Notes: a model not told the origin generated them from the letters alone. DNA of 64,000 bases from Candidatus Cloacimonadota bacterium (GCA_020532085.1 JAJBAV010000002.1:86876-150875), one strand, 5' to 3'. Positions 43,292 through 53,135 are shown, numbered from the stretch's first letter. A program made the numbers and translations.

Positions 43292-43898
43292 AATCTTTCT
43301 CCTCTTGATATTGTAAGCGGGATTGGGCTGCCTGGCCAGCCAGGAATTCCCGCAGGGCGGCGGTGTTTTCCGCGGGAACGCGCAAAACCAGTTCCACCCT
43401 GTCTGTCCAGCTTTCCCGCGCCAAGCTGCCTGCCAGCGATCTCAGCAGGCCAAGGAGCTGGTCCACGCTGCCGTACTCAGTCTGGACAATGAACTCGGTG
43501 AAGGCGGTGGCGGGGATCAATTCCGCCAGTTCCAGCGTTTTCTCCACGGTGCTGCCGTAAGCTTCCATCAATCCGGGAACACCGAGTTTTACGCCCCCGT
43601 AGAAGCGGGTGACGATGGCGAGGACGTTGGTCAGGTTGGCTCGCAGCAGGGCGTTCAGGATGGGCTTTCCGGCGGTGCCGTGCGGTTCCCCGGCATCGCT
43701 GTGGTACTGGGTTTCCTGCCCAAAGCCGCAGATGTAGGCGAAGCAATTGTGAGTGGCGTTGGCATGTTCCTTGTTGTGCGCGCTGAGCAGGCTTTTGGCT
43801 TCATCCGCGCTGGCGATGGGGTGGAGGAAGCAGATGAAGGTGCTGCGGCGGATCTTTTGCTGCCAGGAAAGGGGGGCGGAGATGGTGTTGAATGCCAT
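43284..43898 (-). CDS. IMPACT / YigZ-family protein
   Basis: 204 residues. The N-terminal UPF0029 (IMPACT) domain has HNCFAYICGFG, then YHSDAGEPHGTAGKPIL and VTRFYGGVKLG, the family fingerprint; the C-terminal domain (about 130-200) is the small RNA-binding-like fold of YigZ. Proposed roles involve ribosome or stress regulation; the exact reaction is unknown. Start ATG 43898 four nt after the polymerase gene stop; the stop overlaps the MEMO gene. Confidence 0.92.
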   Translation of the reverse strand: MAFNTISAPLSWQQKIRRSTFICFLHPIASADEAKSLLSAHNKEHANATHNCFAYICGFGQETQYHSDAGEPHGTAGKPILNALLRANLTNVLAIVTRFYGGVKLGVPGLMEAYGSTVEKTLELAELIPATAFTEFIVQTEYGSVDQLLGLLRSLAGSLARESWTDRVELVLRVPAENTAALREFLAGQAAQSRLQYQEEKDFA

Positions 43899-43902
43899 GG
43901 CG

Positions 43903-45192
43903 CTACTTCGTTTTCAGCAGATCCGACCAGCGGGTGGTGTAGCAGGGCGAGAGCTTCGCCCGCTTCATCTGCCATTCCCTGTTGATCCCGGAACTGGCGA
44001 AGAACACAGTGTCGCGGCCGCAGCGGCGGTTGATCCTGTCCACAGTGTCGATCAGCTTTTTGCGGTCGTCGTCCAGGTAGTTGGTTTCGATCAGGTTCAG
44101 CGGAACGTCGTTCTCATCCATGATCTCCGCGAACATCACGCCGGCCTTTTTGAATTCGAAGCCGGGAAGATAGAGGTCGCGCAGCAATTCCAAAGCGGTT
44201 TTGATGAGGTCCGGCGTATAGGCCGTGGGCGGCGAAAGCGTGGCTTGGGCGGAGTTGTTGTACTGAGGGCCTTCCTTGAAGCGGTTGGTGTTCAGAAACA
44301 CCATCAGATGACCCGCCACGCTGTTCTGGGCACGCAGTTTTTCCGCGGCGCGGGTGATGTAGGTGGAAACGGCCTCCTCCAGTTCGGCCAGGTCAGACAC
44401 CTGCTTGCCAAAGGAACGGGAGACCACGATGCTCTGCTTGGGGGAGGGCGCTTCGTCCATGTTGATGCAGGAAAAACCCTGCAATTCCAGCACGGTTTTG
44501 TGCCCGACGCTGGTCATGTAGTGGTCGATGAACTGCTCGGGAGCGTTGCGAAGCTGCCAGGCGTTCTCGATCTTGTTCTGGCGCAAAAACTTGTCATACT
44601 GCCGGCCGATGCCCCAGATCTCCGCGACGGGAAGCCGCTCCAAAGCCTTTTGGATCCTGGCTTCATCCAGCATCAGCACGCAGCCGCGATAGCCGGAATA
44701 GCGCTTGGCGTAATGGTTGGCCACCTTGGCCAGGGTCTTGCTGCGGGAAATTCCCACCGAGACGGGGATGCCGGTCCATCTGCGCACGGTGTCGCGGATC
44801 TTGCGGCCGTATGCCTCCAGATCGCGGATGCGAAAGCCGTTCAGGCCCAGAAAAGCTTCGTCGATGGAATAGATCTCCAGTTCCGGCGAAAATCTGCCCA
44901 GCACATCCATCACCCGCCGGCTCATGTCGCCATAGAGCGCGTAGTTTGAGGAAAGCAGCGTGCCGCCGTATTTGCGGATCAGCGCTTCATGCTTGAAGCC
45001 GGGAGCGCCCATGGGGATTTTCAGGGCCTTGACCTCGTTGGAGCGGGAAACGAGGCAGCCATCGTTATTGGACAGCACAGCCACCGGTTTGCCCTCCAGG
45101 GAAGGGTCAAACACGCGTTCACAGGACACGTAGAAGTTGTTGCAATCCACCAAGGCAACTATGTCCTGATCTGTGAGTCCGATCTTGTTCAT
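43903..45192 (-). CDS. Y-family translesion DNA polymerase, UmuC type
   Basis: 429 residues. The polymerase palm has [19 protein letters not shown] (catalytic Asp at about residue 16, steric-gate region following) and [14 protein letters not shown] with the second pair of acidic residues (SIDEAF). The C-terminal end ([26 protein letters not shown]) is the UmuC-type tail. It copies past damaged bases. No umuD lies next to it, so it may work with a UmuD encoded elsewhere or alone. Ribosome site GGGAGA. Promoter at 45211-45238. I found no clear LexA box in the 280 nt upstream. Confidence 0.94.
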   Translation of the reverse strand: MNKIGLTDQDIVALVDCNNFYVSCERVFDPSLEGKPVAVLSNNDGCLVSRSNEVKALKIPMGAPGFKHEALIRKYGGTLLSSNYALYGDMSRRVMDVLGRFSPELEIYSIDEAFLGLNGFRIRDLEAYGRKIRDTVRRWTGIPVSVGISRSKTLAKVANHYAKRYSGYRGCVLMLDEARIQKALERLPVAEIWGIGRQYDKFLRQNKIENAWQLRNAPEQFIDHYMTSVGHKTVLELQGFSCINMDEAPSPKQSIVVSRSFGKQVSDLAELEEAVSTYITRAAEKLRAQNSVAGHLMVFLNTNRFKEGPQYNNSAQATLSPPTAYTPDLIKTALELLRDLYLPGFEFKKAGVMFAEIMDENDVPLNLIETNYLDDDRKKLIDTVDRINRRCGRDTVFFASSGINREWQMKRAKLSPCYTTRWSDLLKTK

Positions 45193-45478
45193 CGCATATC
45201 TCCCAGAGTCAAAATATCCAAAGGCTTCAGGCTGTCAATCTGTTAATGCCCCATAATTCTGATCGCACGGAGATACCCAAGGGCCGGCAGCTTGCCTGCA
45301 AAAATGACAATTATCAGGGCATACTACCTGTCTAACATGAAATTAATCAACATTGACCTAGACTTGTGGATAATTTTCCATCGCTAAAAAGCCAAAAACG
45401 GTAAATTATAGCTTGACACCCTTGGAGGCCATGAGAAATTAGATTCAGATAAGTTCTTGCAAAAGAAGAGAGGTTACC
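45193..45478. other. Divergent promoter region
   Basis: Contains the umuC-type promoter (45211-45238, minus) and, for the secreted gene at 45479, TTGACA at 45413-45418 with a weak AAATTA 17 nt on. No gene seen. Confidence 0.55.
45211..45238 (-). promoter_or_regulatory. Putative sigma-70 promoter of the UmuC-type gene
   Basis: On the minus strand TTGACA (45238-45233), 16 nt, TATTTT (45216-45211), 18 nt before the start codon region. Confidence 0.55.
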
Positions 45479-46393
45479 ATGAAAAAAGTGCTGTTTGCGA
45501 TGTTATTCATTGCCTCGGTCAGTATGGCGTTCGGTTATTTTACTTACATTGAAGCTCTAAGAGTGATTCCCGGGGGTTACACTCCTGTAGCGGCCCGCAT
45601 CAATTGCAACGGAGTGTTCACAGGATTCTACACACCCCATCAGTTTGAGCCCAATACCGTTTGGTACGGCACATACACAGTGGAATTGGAAGACTACGGC
45701 CCTTGGGGGCCGACCTCCGCATATGTGGCCCCTGAGGCTGAAGATGGCTGGATCATATTCAGTTCCATCAACGGTCCCACAGTGCCCATCGAGCTATCCA
45801 GTTTTACAGCTGCCATCTCGGCGGACAATTGCGTTAGCCTCACCTGGATCACCCAATCCGAGACAGGGGTACGAGGCTATTACATCCTGCGCAACAACAC
45901 GGACGAACTCTCAATGGCCTCCACCATCAGCGAATTGATCCCCGCCACCAATACTTCCCAAACCACGAGCTACGTCTTTACTGACGAGGAACTGCAGGAA
46001 GAGGGGACCTACTACTACTGGCTGCTGAACAGCGATCTCGATGGCCATGATTATTACTACGGACCCAGCTCGATCCAGTATTCTCTGCCCGGAAGCGACA
46101 TACCCGAGCCTCCCCAGGTCACATCACTCGGCCCGGTCTATCCCAACCCCTTCAATCCCAACACGGCTATCCCCTTCAATCTGAAGGAAAACAGCGCGGT
46201 GAGTTTGAAGATCTACAACAACCGCGGCCAGGTTGTGAACAGCTTTGAGCTGGGGAATCTGCAGCCCGGTTATCACCAGATAGGCTGGGAAGGCCGCGAC
46301 AGCGGCGGGCAACCCCTTGCCAGTGGGATCTATCACATCCGGATGCAGGCAGGCAAGGAAAGCTATCAGGTGAAAGCGGTCCTGATGAAGTAA
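45479..46393 (+). CDS. Secreted protein with C-terminal sorting domain
   Basis: 304 residues. Signal peptide MKKVLFAMLFIASVSMAFG. Residues about 105-205 (VPIELSSFTAAISADNCVSL, then SETGVRGYYILRNN) are the strand-rich domain that commonly precedes the sorting module. The last 80 residues (YPNPFNPNTAIPF to KAVLMK) form the FlgD-like / type 9 sorting domain. AGAGAGG upstream of ATG. Base use is less GC-rich in the first 200 residues than in neighbours. Terminator at 46425-46450. Function beyond secretion is not readable. Confidence 0.75.
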   Translation: MKKVLFAMLFIASVSMAFGYFTYIEALRVIPGGYTPVAARINCNGVFTGFYTPHQFEPNTVWYGTYTVELEDYGPWGPTSAYVAPEAEDGWIIFSSINGPTVPIELSSFTAAISADNCVSLTWITQSETGVRGYYILRNNTDELSMASTISELIPATNTSQTTSYVFTDEELQEEGTYYYWLLNSDLDGHDYYYGPSSIQYSLPGSDIPEPPQVTSLGPVYPNPFNPNTAIPFNLKENSAVSLKIYNNRGQVVNSFELGNLQPGYHQIGWEGRDSGGQPLASGIYHIRMQAGKESYQVKAVLMK

Positions 46394-46424
46394 CGCAGAA
46401 AAAAACCAGTACTTTTTTCAGAAG

Positions 46425-46450
46425 CCCGGCGGGGAACTGCCGGGTTTTTT
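46425..46450 (+). terminator. Rho-independent terminator
   Basis: Stem CCCGGC / GCCGGG (46425-46430 with 46439-46444), 8-nt loop, then six T. Confidence 0.85.
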
Positions 46451-46640
46451 CTTTTTCCAGCATCAGTCCCCCCAAGCCAAGGCCGGCAGTTCATACTGAA
46501 ACCAACTTCAGGCAACTACCTGACGGAGCCATCAGCCGGACGTCACTCGGGCATGAACGGAGCATCCATCAATTGGGAGGCGGGGTCGGTGACCTGAACT
46601 GACTATGCGGAAATCTTGAGTGCACGCACCCTGGCTTTCC

Positions 46641-46965
46641 TTTTTTGGCTCTCATTCAAACCGAGTGGGTGGAAGTGATCAACCAGCCAGCAGCCCGGAG
46701 GGCGACAGATCACGACGAGGGAGCGCAGCGCAGTGGAGCCCTCGTAAGGCAACATGGGACCAATAATGGAATTTCCTCCACCCCTCCCCGGAAACGTGGC
46801 ACGTTTCCGGGGAGGGGTGGAGGCCTGATAAATTGGTTGATCTGTTCATTCAACGAGGGGTTCCGAACCGTCTTAAGCCGGTTCTTCACACCCTCGCTAT
46901 CATTCTGCCGCCCTCACGGGCTGTGTCCACTTGGTCTGAAAGAGCGCCTCCTTTTTCCCCACATC
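46641..46965. repeat. Relative of the 416-718 terminal-inverted-repeat element
   Basis: The left end (46641-46675) reads TTTTTTGGCTCTCATTCAAA and continues into ccgagtgggt, matching the ends of the element at 416-718. A weaker inverted match lies near 46930-46965. Inside are a nested inverted repeat (tgatcaacca near 46677, tggttgatc near 46834) and the perfect hairpin 46775-46823. No gene in 46394-47170; a second stem CCTCCCGC / GCGGGAGG spans about 46980-47023. Confidence 0.6.
46775..46823. repeat. Perfect 24-bp-arm hairpin with one-base loop
   Basis: Arm 46775-46798 and arm 46800-46823 are exact complements around a single G. The outer part is cctccacccctcccc. No T-tract follows, so it is not a simple terminator. 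Confidence 0.85.
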
Positions 46966-47087
46966 CGCTTGTTTAGCGCCTCCCGCATACTCCCCGCATC
47001 AAGTGCGGCCATCACGCGGGAGGCATAAGCGGGGCGTGGGTGCGGGGGAACAGAAAGCTAGGGCAGTGGAATCCAGCAGGGAAAAGA

Positions 47088-47119
47088 AAACCGTCGGCAA
47101 GGGGGAGCGCCGACGGTTT
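47088..47119 (-). terminator. Rho-independent terminator of the division cluster
   Basis: Stem AAACCGTCGGC / GCCGACGGTTT (47119-47109 with 47098-47088), followed on the minus strand by TTTTCTTTTCC. Lies 52 nt after the ftsZ stop. Confidence 0.85.
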
Positions 47120-47170
47120 GTTCGGACAGGGCTGTCCGTTGAGAGACCTAAGCAGGAAGGATGGGAAAAA

Positions 47171-48364
47171 TCAATCCAGAGCTTTCAGAAAGGAAGGCAG
47201 ATCGGTGCGGGGACTGAGCTGCCGGGTTTCCTCCTCGTGGGAATCGGGATCGGCTTCCTGACTGGCAGGCTGGTTTATATTAAGGACACGGAAGATGTCC
47301 TCAATGTCATCTTCGGGTTTGGTGGGCTTGGGAGGCGTCGGCTTGGGCTGCGGCGCAGGTTTGGTCTGAGAGACAGGCAGGGCAGGGGGGAAATCAACGA
47401 TCTGGGCGGTGCTTTGCAGCCCTGTGGCGATGATGGTGACGGAGATCTTGCCCACAAGGTCGGGCTCGATCACGAGGCCCATGAAAATGTTGGCGTTGGT
47501 GCCGGTTTCGTTCACGATCACGCTGGAAACGTCCTCAAACTCGTTCATCTTGATGTCCGGTCCGGCGGAGACGTTGATCAGCAGCGCCTGGCAGCCGTGG
47601 AGATTGATGTCGGCCAGGAGGGGATTGTTGATGGCGGCTTTGGCGGCGTTCACGGCGCGGTTTTCGCCTTCGGCCACGCCGGATCCCATCAGGGCGTAGC
47701 CCATGTTTTGCATCACGGTGCGAACATCGGCGAAATCCCGGTTCATGAGACCGTTCACGTTGATGATGTCGGAAACTGCCTTGGCGGATTCAAAGAGAAC
47801 GTTGTCGGCACGCTGGAAAGCCTCCAGCAGGGTGAGGTCGGCGTAGATCTCGCAGAGCTTGGAGTTGGGGATCACGATGAGGGTGTCCACGAACTCCGCC
47901 ATGTTGCGGATGCCTTCCTCAGCGTTGCTGTGGCGTTTCTTGCCTTCAAAGGGGAAGGGCATGGTAACGATGCCGAGGGTGAGGATGCCGAGGTCACGGG
48001 CGATCTTGGCAACCACGGGAGCGGCGCCAGTGCCCGTGCCACCACCCATGCCGGCGGCGATGAAGATCATGTCCGCGCCTTCAATGTGCGAGCGGATATC
48101 GTCCTTGGATTCCTCCGCGGCGCGTGAGCCAAGGTCTGGATTGGCACCGGTTCCGAGCCCGCGGGTGAGTTTCTTACCCAGCTGCAGTTTCATCCTCGCC
48201 TTGCTTTTCACGAGGTCGCTGATGTCGGTGTTCGCGGCGATGAATTCCACGCCGGAAAGGTCGTTTTCGATCATGGTGTTCACGGCGTTGCCGCCAGCCC
48301 CGCCGACACCCACGATCTTGATGGTGGTGCCGATCTGAGTGGGTTTTTCGTCAAATTCGATCAT
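47171..48364 (-). CDS. ftsZ: Cell division GTPase FtsZ
   Basis: 397 residues. Tubulin-like GTPase that polymerises at midcell. GVGGAGGNAVNTMI at the N-terminus, the tubulin signature GGGTGTGAAP near residue 110, and NADNVLFESAKAVSDIIN-like contacts are in place. The linker (about 320-380) is rich in Pro and Lys (QTKPAPQPKPTPPKPTKP). The C-terminal peptide RTDLPSFLKALD matches the conserved tail that binds FtsA. GGGGGA precedes ATG 48364, 11 nt after the ftsA stop. Last gene of the cluster, closed by the terminator at 47088-47119. Confidence 0.98.
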   Translation of the reverse strand: MIEFDEKPTQIGTTIKIVGVGGAGGNAVNTMIENDLSGVEFIAANTDISDLVKSKARMKLQLGKKLTRGLGTGANPDLGSRAAEESKDDIRSHIEGADMIFIAAGMGGGTGTGAAPVVAKIARDLGILTLGIVTMPFPFEGKKRHSNAEEGIRNMAEFVDTLIVIPNSKLCEIYADLTLLEAFQRADNVLFESAKAVSDIINVNGLMNRDFADVRTVMQNMGYALMGSGVAEGENRAVNAAKAAINNPLLADINLHGCQALLINVSAGPDIKMNEFEDVSSVIVNETGTNANIFMGLVIEPDLVGKISVTIIATGLQSTAQIVDFPPALPVSQTKPAPQPKPTPPKPTKPEDDIEDIFRVLNINQPASQEADPDSHEEETRQLSPRTDLPSFLKALD

Positions 48365-48375
48365 TTTTTCCCCCT

Positions 48376-49653
48376 TTACGTACTCGTAAAGTCTTTGATT
48401 ATGTTTTTGATTTTGTCCAGTGTCTTGCCCGCTTTGAACGTGCCCAGACGCAGAGCGGGAGCTTTGCTTTCGGGTTCCTGGTCGGCCGCGTGCCGGAGCA
48501 GTCCGACACAGGTGGTGAAGGCAGGGTCCTTCAGCATTTCGGTATCGCCGTTGAGGTTGCTTAGGTCCGGTTGGGCGATCTTCACCGGCAGGTTGAAGGA
48601 GTTTTTGACCACGGCGTCGATCATCTGGAGTTTGGCGGTGCCGCCTGTGAGCACAATGCCCGCGGTCACGAGTTCCGGCGTGTAAAAATTTTTGAGGCGG
48701 TCGTAGCAGAGCGAGAGCATTTCCTCCACGCGGTGCTGCACCACATGGCTCACCAGATGCTGTGTTTTCACCTGGCTGTCGCGCCCGCTGATGCCTTCCA
48801 CCACGATCTCGGTTTCGGGATCGACGCTGCTGGCGAGGGCCACACCGTAGTGGGTCTTGATGTATTCGGCGTTGGAGAGGGTGGTCTTGAGCCCGATGGC
48901 GAGGTCTTCCGTGATGGAGGAGCCGGCCATGGGGATCACGAGGATCTTTTCCAGGGTGCCGCGGTGATGCAGGCTGATGTCGCAGGTGCCGGCGCCGATG
49001 TCGATGAGGATGGTGCCGAGGCGGCGTTCGTCCTCGCTGAGCACGGCTTTGGCGATGGCGATGTGGTTCAGCACAAAGTTTTCGGGGCTGATGTCGAAAT
49101 CGGCCAGTTGGATGCTTTTGGCCAGGTTGCGCAGTTGGGTGACGTCGCCGAAGATAGTGAGCACCTTGGTGATGAGGTGGAAGCCGGTCATGCGCAGGGG
49201 ATTGCGGATGTCGTTGTGGCCGTCGATCACGAAGCTCTGCGGGATGCCGTGGAGGATCTGGGAGCGTTCGAAGCCTTTCTGGATCTTGACGCTGTTGCGG
49301 GCGTCGGCGATCACTTGGTCCACGTGTTCCTGCACGATCTCGCCCGGCTCGTTGGGGTTGGAGGTGGGGATGGAAATGCGGCCGCCGCCCACCTGGGTGC
49401 GGATGTGGTCTCCGGTTACGTTGGTGAAGATGTTGGCGGGTTTGGTGCCGGCGGCGGTGTGCACTTCCTTAAGCGTTTTTTTCACGCCTTCGGCCACGGC
49501 CTGGATGTCTTTTACAATGCCTTTTTCCAGGCCGGATGAGGGCGTTTCGGCGATGCCGAGGATATCCAGCTGGCCTTTCGCCTTGGCGTGGGCCAGGATG
49601 CAGCGGATGTTGGCGGAGCCTATGTCGAGGGCGGTGATCAGATTGTGCCGCAT
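48376..49653 (-). CDS. ftsA: Cell division actin-like protein FtsA
   Basis: 425 residues. Actin-like ATPase that anchors FtsZ to the membrane. LDIGSANIRCILA is the phosphate-1 motif, LIDIGAGTCDISL the phosphate-2, and GIVLTGGTAKLQMID the adenosine motif; a 1C subdomain is present, as is usual for FtsA. A C-terminal helix (KTLDKIKNIIKDF) is the likely membrane anchor. GGGAAA precedes the ATG. One nt after the ftsQ stop. Confidence 0.97.
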   Translation of the reverse strand: MRHNLITALDIGSANIRCILAHAKAKGQLDILGIAETPSSGLEKGIVKDIQAVAEGVKKTLKEVHTAAGTKPANIFTNVTGDHIRTQVGGGRISIPTSNPNEPGEIVQEHVDQVIADARNSVKIQKGFERSQILHGIPQSFVIDGHNDIRNPLRMTGFHLITKVLTIFGDVTQLRNLAKSIQLADFDISPENFVLNHIAIAKAVLSEDERRLGTILIDIGAGTCDISLHHRGTLEKILVIPMAGSSITEDLAIGLKTTLSNAEYIKTHYGVALASSVDPETEIVVEGISGRDSQVKTQHLVSHVVQHRVEEMLSLCYDRLKNFYTPELVTAGIVLTGGTAKLQMIDAVVKNSFNLPVKIAQPDLSNLNGDTEMLKDPAFTTCVGLLRHAADQEPESKAPALRLGTFKAGKTLDKIKNIIKDFTST

Positions 49654-49654
49654 A

Positions 49655-50434
49655 TCAGTTTCCCGCCTTCACCACCACCTGGTTGTCGACGCGCAGGTCG
49701 AGGATGGAGGATTGGCTCACATTGCCGTTGTCGCGCACGAATTCGTAGCGCGAAAGCTGTTTGGCGAGGTTCTTCTCGCTGGGGATCAGGCGCAGGCCGT
49801 TGCGCGCGTCGATGATGTAGACGGTGTTGTCGATGGTGTAATATTCAGAGATGTTGGTCGCGAATTCCGGAGCATCCTCCACTATCCTGCGGTGGGTGGC
49901 CAATACCTTGTCCAGCGCGGCGTTCTTGAGTTTCCGGCCGCTTCTGAGGTGGGCGTTGTTCACCAACAGATTCACCAAGGGCAGGTTTTCCGTGTAAACC
50001 TTGCCGTAGCGTTCCAACACCACGCCTTCCTCATCCACGGGAAAGAGGTCGCCTTCGAGGCTTTTCACATAGAGGCTGGGCTTGCGCTCCGTGAGCTTGA
50101 TCTGCAGGGTGCTGAAGAGCTTGCGTCGCACCTTCACGGTCTTCACGCGGGCAAAACCACTCACCTCGGCGTGGACCTCAGCTTTGTCCACTTTGAGGAG
50201 ATTCTGCCCCATATAGGGCTGCAGCGCGCTGCGCAGGAGGCTGTCCGCCACAGCGGAATTGCCGCTGATCTCAATTTTGCGCACATTAAGCACATCGAGG
50301 CTGGACAGGAGATGATAAGCGCCGAAACCAAGGGCGGCAAAACCAAGCAAAACAAGGACGAAAAAGACGAAATATCGGCTGTTTCCCCTTCTCTTGCGGG
50401 TGTTGTGCTGGGTCGGTATCTTATTGTCTCTCAT
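49655..50434 (-). CDS. ftsQ: Cell division protein FtsQ
   Basis: 259 residues. A short cytoplasmic tail with basic residues, one membrane helix (YFVFFVLVLLGFAALGFGAY, about 21-40), then a POTRA domain (VRKIEISGNSAVADSLLRSA) and the FtsQ beta domain ending near residue 250. It links the early and late divisome in the periplasm. ATG 50434 has no strong ribosome site; the gap to murC is 39 nt. Sequence conservation of FtsQ is low; the call rests on topology, POTRA motif and position between murC and ftsA. Confidence 0.92.
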   Translation of the reverse strand: MRDNKIPTQHNTRKRRGNSRYFVFFVLVLLGFAALGFGAYHLLSSLDVLNVRKIEISGNSAVADSLLRSALQPYMGQNLLKVDKAEVHAEVSGFARVKTVKVRRKLFSTLQIKLTERKPSLYVKSLEGDLFPVDEEGVVLERYGKVYTENLPLVNLLVNNAHLRSGRKLKNAALDKVLATHRRIVEDAPEFATNISEYYTIDNTVYIIDARNGLRLIPSEKNLAKQLSRYEFVRDNGNVSQSSILDLRVDNQVVVKAGN

Positions 50435-50473
50435 AATGAAGCATACTTTTGTGCGCTATCGCGTAATCCTGTG

Positions 50474-51892
50474 TTAAGTCTCTAAGTCACTAACTTTTTT
50501 AGGTTTAGTGTTTTTGTCAACTGATTTTTTCAGTTCCGCCAGAATTTCTTCGCCATACTGCCAGACGTTGCCGGCACCCATGGTGATCAGAATGTCATCT
50601 TCTTCAAGCAGGGAGAGGGTTTTGGGTACAATATCGGCGTTGTTTTCGATCAGCACAACGTTGTGGTGTCCGCTCTGGATGGCGGCATCGGCGATGAGTT
50701 TGGAGGAAACGCCGGGCAGGGGCTCTTCCCGCGCGGGATAGATCGGCGCCAGGAGGAGGCAGTCGCAAGAGAAAAAGGCGTTTCCGAACTGCACGTGGAA
50801 ATCCCTGGTACGGGAATACAGATGGGGTTGGAACAAGGTGACGATGCGGCGTTTGGTGCTGTCCTTGAAGCCTTCGAGGGTGGCGGAGATCTCGGTGGGG
50901 TGGTGGGCGTAATCGTCGTAAACGGTGATGCCGCGGGCCTCGCCTTTGAGTTCGAAACGGCGGTAAACTCCGCTGTATTGCAGCAGTCCCTCGCGGATGT
51001 GTTTGAAGGGAATGTCCAGTTCGAGGCCGATGCTCACTGCCTGCAGGGAGTTCTGGATGTTGTGGCGGCCGGTCACGTTCATCTTCACGCGGCCCAGGCG
51101 GTAGCCTTTGTAGCTTACGTCAAACTCGCTCACGAAGTCCTTCATGCTGATGTTCAGGGCTTGGATGTCCGCCTGGCGGGAAAAGCCATAGGTGACGATC
51201 TTTTTGTTGATGCGGGGCAGAACGGCCTGCACGCCTGGATCGTCGAGGCAGGCGATCACACTGCCGAAAAATGGCACCTTGTTAGCGTATTCGATGAAAG
51301 CGCCTTTGATATCATCCAGATTGCGGTAGCAATCCAGGTGATCGGTGTCGATGTTGGTGATGCCGGCGATGCAGGGGGTGAGGGAGAGGAAGGAATGGTC
51401 ATATTCGTCGGCCTCCACCACGATGTATTTTCCGGAGCCCATCACGTTGTTCGAGCCGTAGTTTTTCACCTTTCCACCCACGATGATGGTGGGATCGAGT
51501 CCAGCGGCTTCAAGCACCAGGCCGGTCATGGAAGTGGTGGTGGTTTTGCCGTGCGTACCGGAAATGCCGATGGAGAAACTCATGCGGGTGATCTCGGCCA
51601 GCATTTCGGCGCGGCGGATGACGGGAATGCGCATAGCTTTGGCGGCCTGGATCTCGGGGTTGTCGTCCTTGACCGCGGAGGATTTTACCACCACGTCCAC
51701 ATCCTTCACCAGCGTGGGGTTGTGGCCTTCCTCGATCCTGATGCCAAGGGATTCGAGATGGCGGGTGACATCGGTCTTTTTGAGGTCGGAACCGCTGATC
51801 TCCAAGCCCTGGTTGTACAGGAATTCGGCGATGCCGCTCATACCAATGCCGCCGATGCCGATGAAATGGATCTTCTTAGTTTTTCCCAGCAT
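50474..51892 (-). CDS. murC: UDP-N-acetylmuramate--L-alanine ligase
   Basis: 472 residues. Adds L-Ala to UDP-MurNAc in the cytoplasm. Rossmann-like start HFIGIGGIGMSGIAEFL (about 9-25), ATP loop GISGTHGKTTTTSMTG near 110, and the central and C-terminal Mur ligase domains (VYDDYAHHPTEI). AAGGAG seven nt before ATG 51892. It overlaps the end of murG by 17 nt. Next to ftsQ, as in many bacteria; no murB lies between. Confidence 0.97.
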   Translation of the reverse strand: MLGKTKKIHFIGIGGIGMSGIAEFLYNQGLEISGSDLKKTDVTRHLESLGIRIEEGHNPTLVKDVDVVVKSSAVKDDNPEIQAAKAMRIPVIRRAEMLAEITRMSFSIGISGTHGKTTTTSMTGLVLEAAGLDPTIIVGGKVKNYGSNNVMGSGKYIVVEADEYDHSFLSLTPCIAGITNIDTDHLDCYRNLDDIKGAFIEYANKVPFFGSVIACLDDPGVQAVLPRINKKIVTYGFSRQADIQALNISMKDFVSEFDVSYKGYRLGRVKMNVTGRHNIQNSLQAVSIGLELDIPFKHIREGLLQYSGVYRRFELKGEARGITVYDDYAHHPTEISATLEGFKDSTKRRIVTLFQPHLYSRTRDFHVQFGNAFFSCDCLLLAPIYPAREEPLPGVSSKLIADAAIQSGHHNVVLIENNADIVPKTLSLLEEDDILITMGAGNVWQYGEEILAELKKSVDKNTKPKKVSDLET

Positions 51893-53003
51893 TGTGTTGC
51901 TCCTTGTTGAGGTCGCTCAAAATCTCTCGCGCCATGTCTTCGGCCGCGGTGTTGGGTGGAATCCGGCTCAGGTTTTGCAGATAAGCTTGGTGCTCGTTGC
52001 CCATTTTGAACACCGCTGAAGCCAGCGTGTCACCGCTAAGCTGGCTTTGTTTCAGCAGCAGGGCCAGGCCCTTGCGTTGCTGTTCGAGGGCGTTGTAGTG
52101 CTGATGGTTTTCCGCGGCGGTGGGCAGCGGCACCAGCAAGGCGGGAAGGCGGTTTTCGGTGAGTTCGGTGATGGTCATCGCGCCGGCGCGGGTCACGGCC
52201 ACCTTGGCGAGTTTGTAAAAATCCTTCAGTTGGGGTGAAAAAGCGAAGATATGCACTCCCTCTATGTGTTGGTAACGGGCAGAGAACTCTGCGTAGCCGG
52301 TCTGGCCGGTTTGCCAGATGATCTGCCAGCCCTGCTGCGTGAGACGGGGCAATGCGGCGGCCACGGCAGTGTTGATGGCCAGCGAACCCTGACTGCCGCC
52401 GGTAACGAGCAATATCGGCCTGCCGGCATCAAGGCCGATCTCTTCGGGACTGATGGTTTGGGGTTGGTCCACCCGCCGCGGAAGCGGGATGCCGACCTGG
52501 CGCAGCTTCGTTTGGGGCAGGTATTTGGCGGTGCCGCTGAAACCCGTGAAAACGATCCGGCTGTATTTGGCCAGGTGTTTTGTGGTGAGGCCCGGATAGC
52601 TGTTGCATTCGTGGAAATAGAGGGGAAGGCGGAGCACGGCCGCGGCGATGCCCACGGGACCCGAAACGAAACCGCCGGTGCAGATCACCGCCGCAGGCTT
52701 GATCTTGCGCAACGCTTTCAGACAGGCGAAAGTGGAGGACGCGAGAAAGACGGGAAAGAGCAGATTGGCCAGATTGAGCTTGCGGTGGAGTTTTTGCACG
52801 TGGATGCCGTGGAAAGGATATCCCTCTGCCGTGAGCAGCGTTTCTTCCATGCCTCCGCGGTTGCCGATGAAACTGGCCTGATGGCCCAGCGTTTGCAACT
52901 GCTGCGCGATGGCGATGGCGGGGAAGATATGCCCACCCGTGCCGCCACAACCCAGCACGAAGCTCAGGCCGCCTGTCTGCTTCAAATCTTGCTTAGCGTT
53001 CAC
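51876..53003 (-). CDS. murG: UDP-GlcNAc:lipid I N-acetylglucosamine transferase
   Basis: 375 residues. Makes lipid II at the inner face of the membrane. The N-terminal loop LGCGGTGGHIFPAIAIA (about 18-34) is diagnostic, and TGGSQGSLAIN and FAFSPQLKDFYKLAKVAVTR line the donor site. Start is GTG 53003; the first 12 residues are poorly conserved. A gap of 132 nt to ftsW, the largest in the cluster, holds no gene. Confidence 0.96.
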   Translation of the reverse strand: MNAKQDLKQTGGLSFVLGCGGTGGHIFPAIAIAQQLQTLGHQASFIGNRGGMEETLLTAEGYPFHGIHVQKLHRKLNLANLLFPVFLASSTFACLKALRKIKPAAVICTGGFVSGPVGIAAAVLRLPLYFHECNSYPGLTTKHLAKYSRIVFTGFSGTAKYLPQTKLRQVGIPLPRRVDQPQTISPEEIGLDAGRPILLVTGGSQGSLAINTAVAAALPRLTQQGWQIIWQTGQTGYAEFSARYQHIEGVHIFAFSPQLKDFYKLAKVAVTRAGAMTITELTENRLPALLVPLPTAAENHQHYNALEQQRKGLALLLKQSQLSGDTLASAVFKMGNEHQAYLQNLSRIPPNTAAEDMAREILSDLNKEQHNAGKN

Positions 53004-53135
53004 TTTCCATGTCCTTGTTGCTTGGGGCTGGTAAAAATGGCCTCAGCAGGTGGTAATAAGCCATGCCCGGCCCCGGGGCTCTGATCGCCCCAAAGCTGAT
53101 CAATCTGAGAAAACGGTAGCCGCTCGGGATACGGA

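Noticed and set aside
45193..45478. LexA (SOS) box before the UmuC-type gene
   Set aside because: I searched by eye for CTGT-N8-ACAG and GAAC-N4-GTTC types and found none convincing; SOS control cannot be claimed.
53004..53135. Possible small gene between ftsW and murG
   Set aside because: Only 132 nt, no start signal and no conserved pattern.
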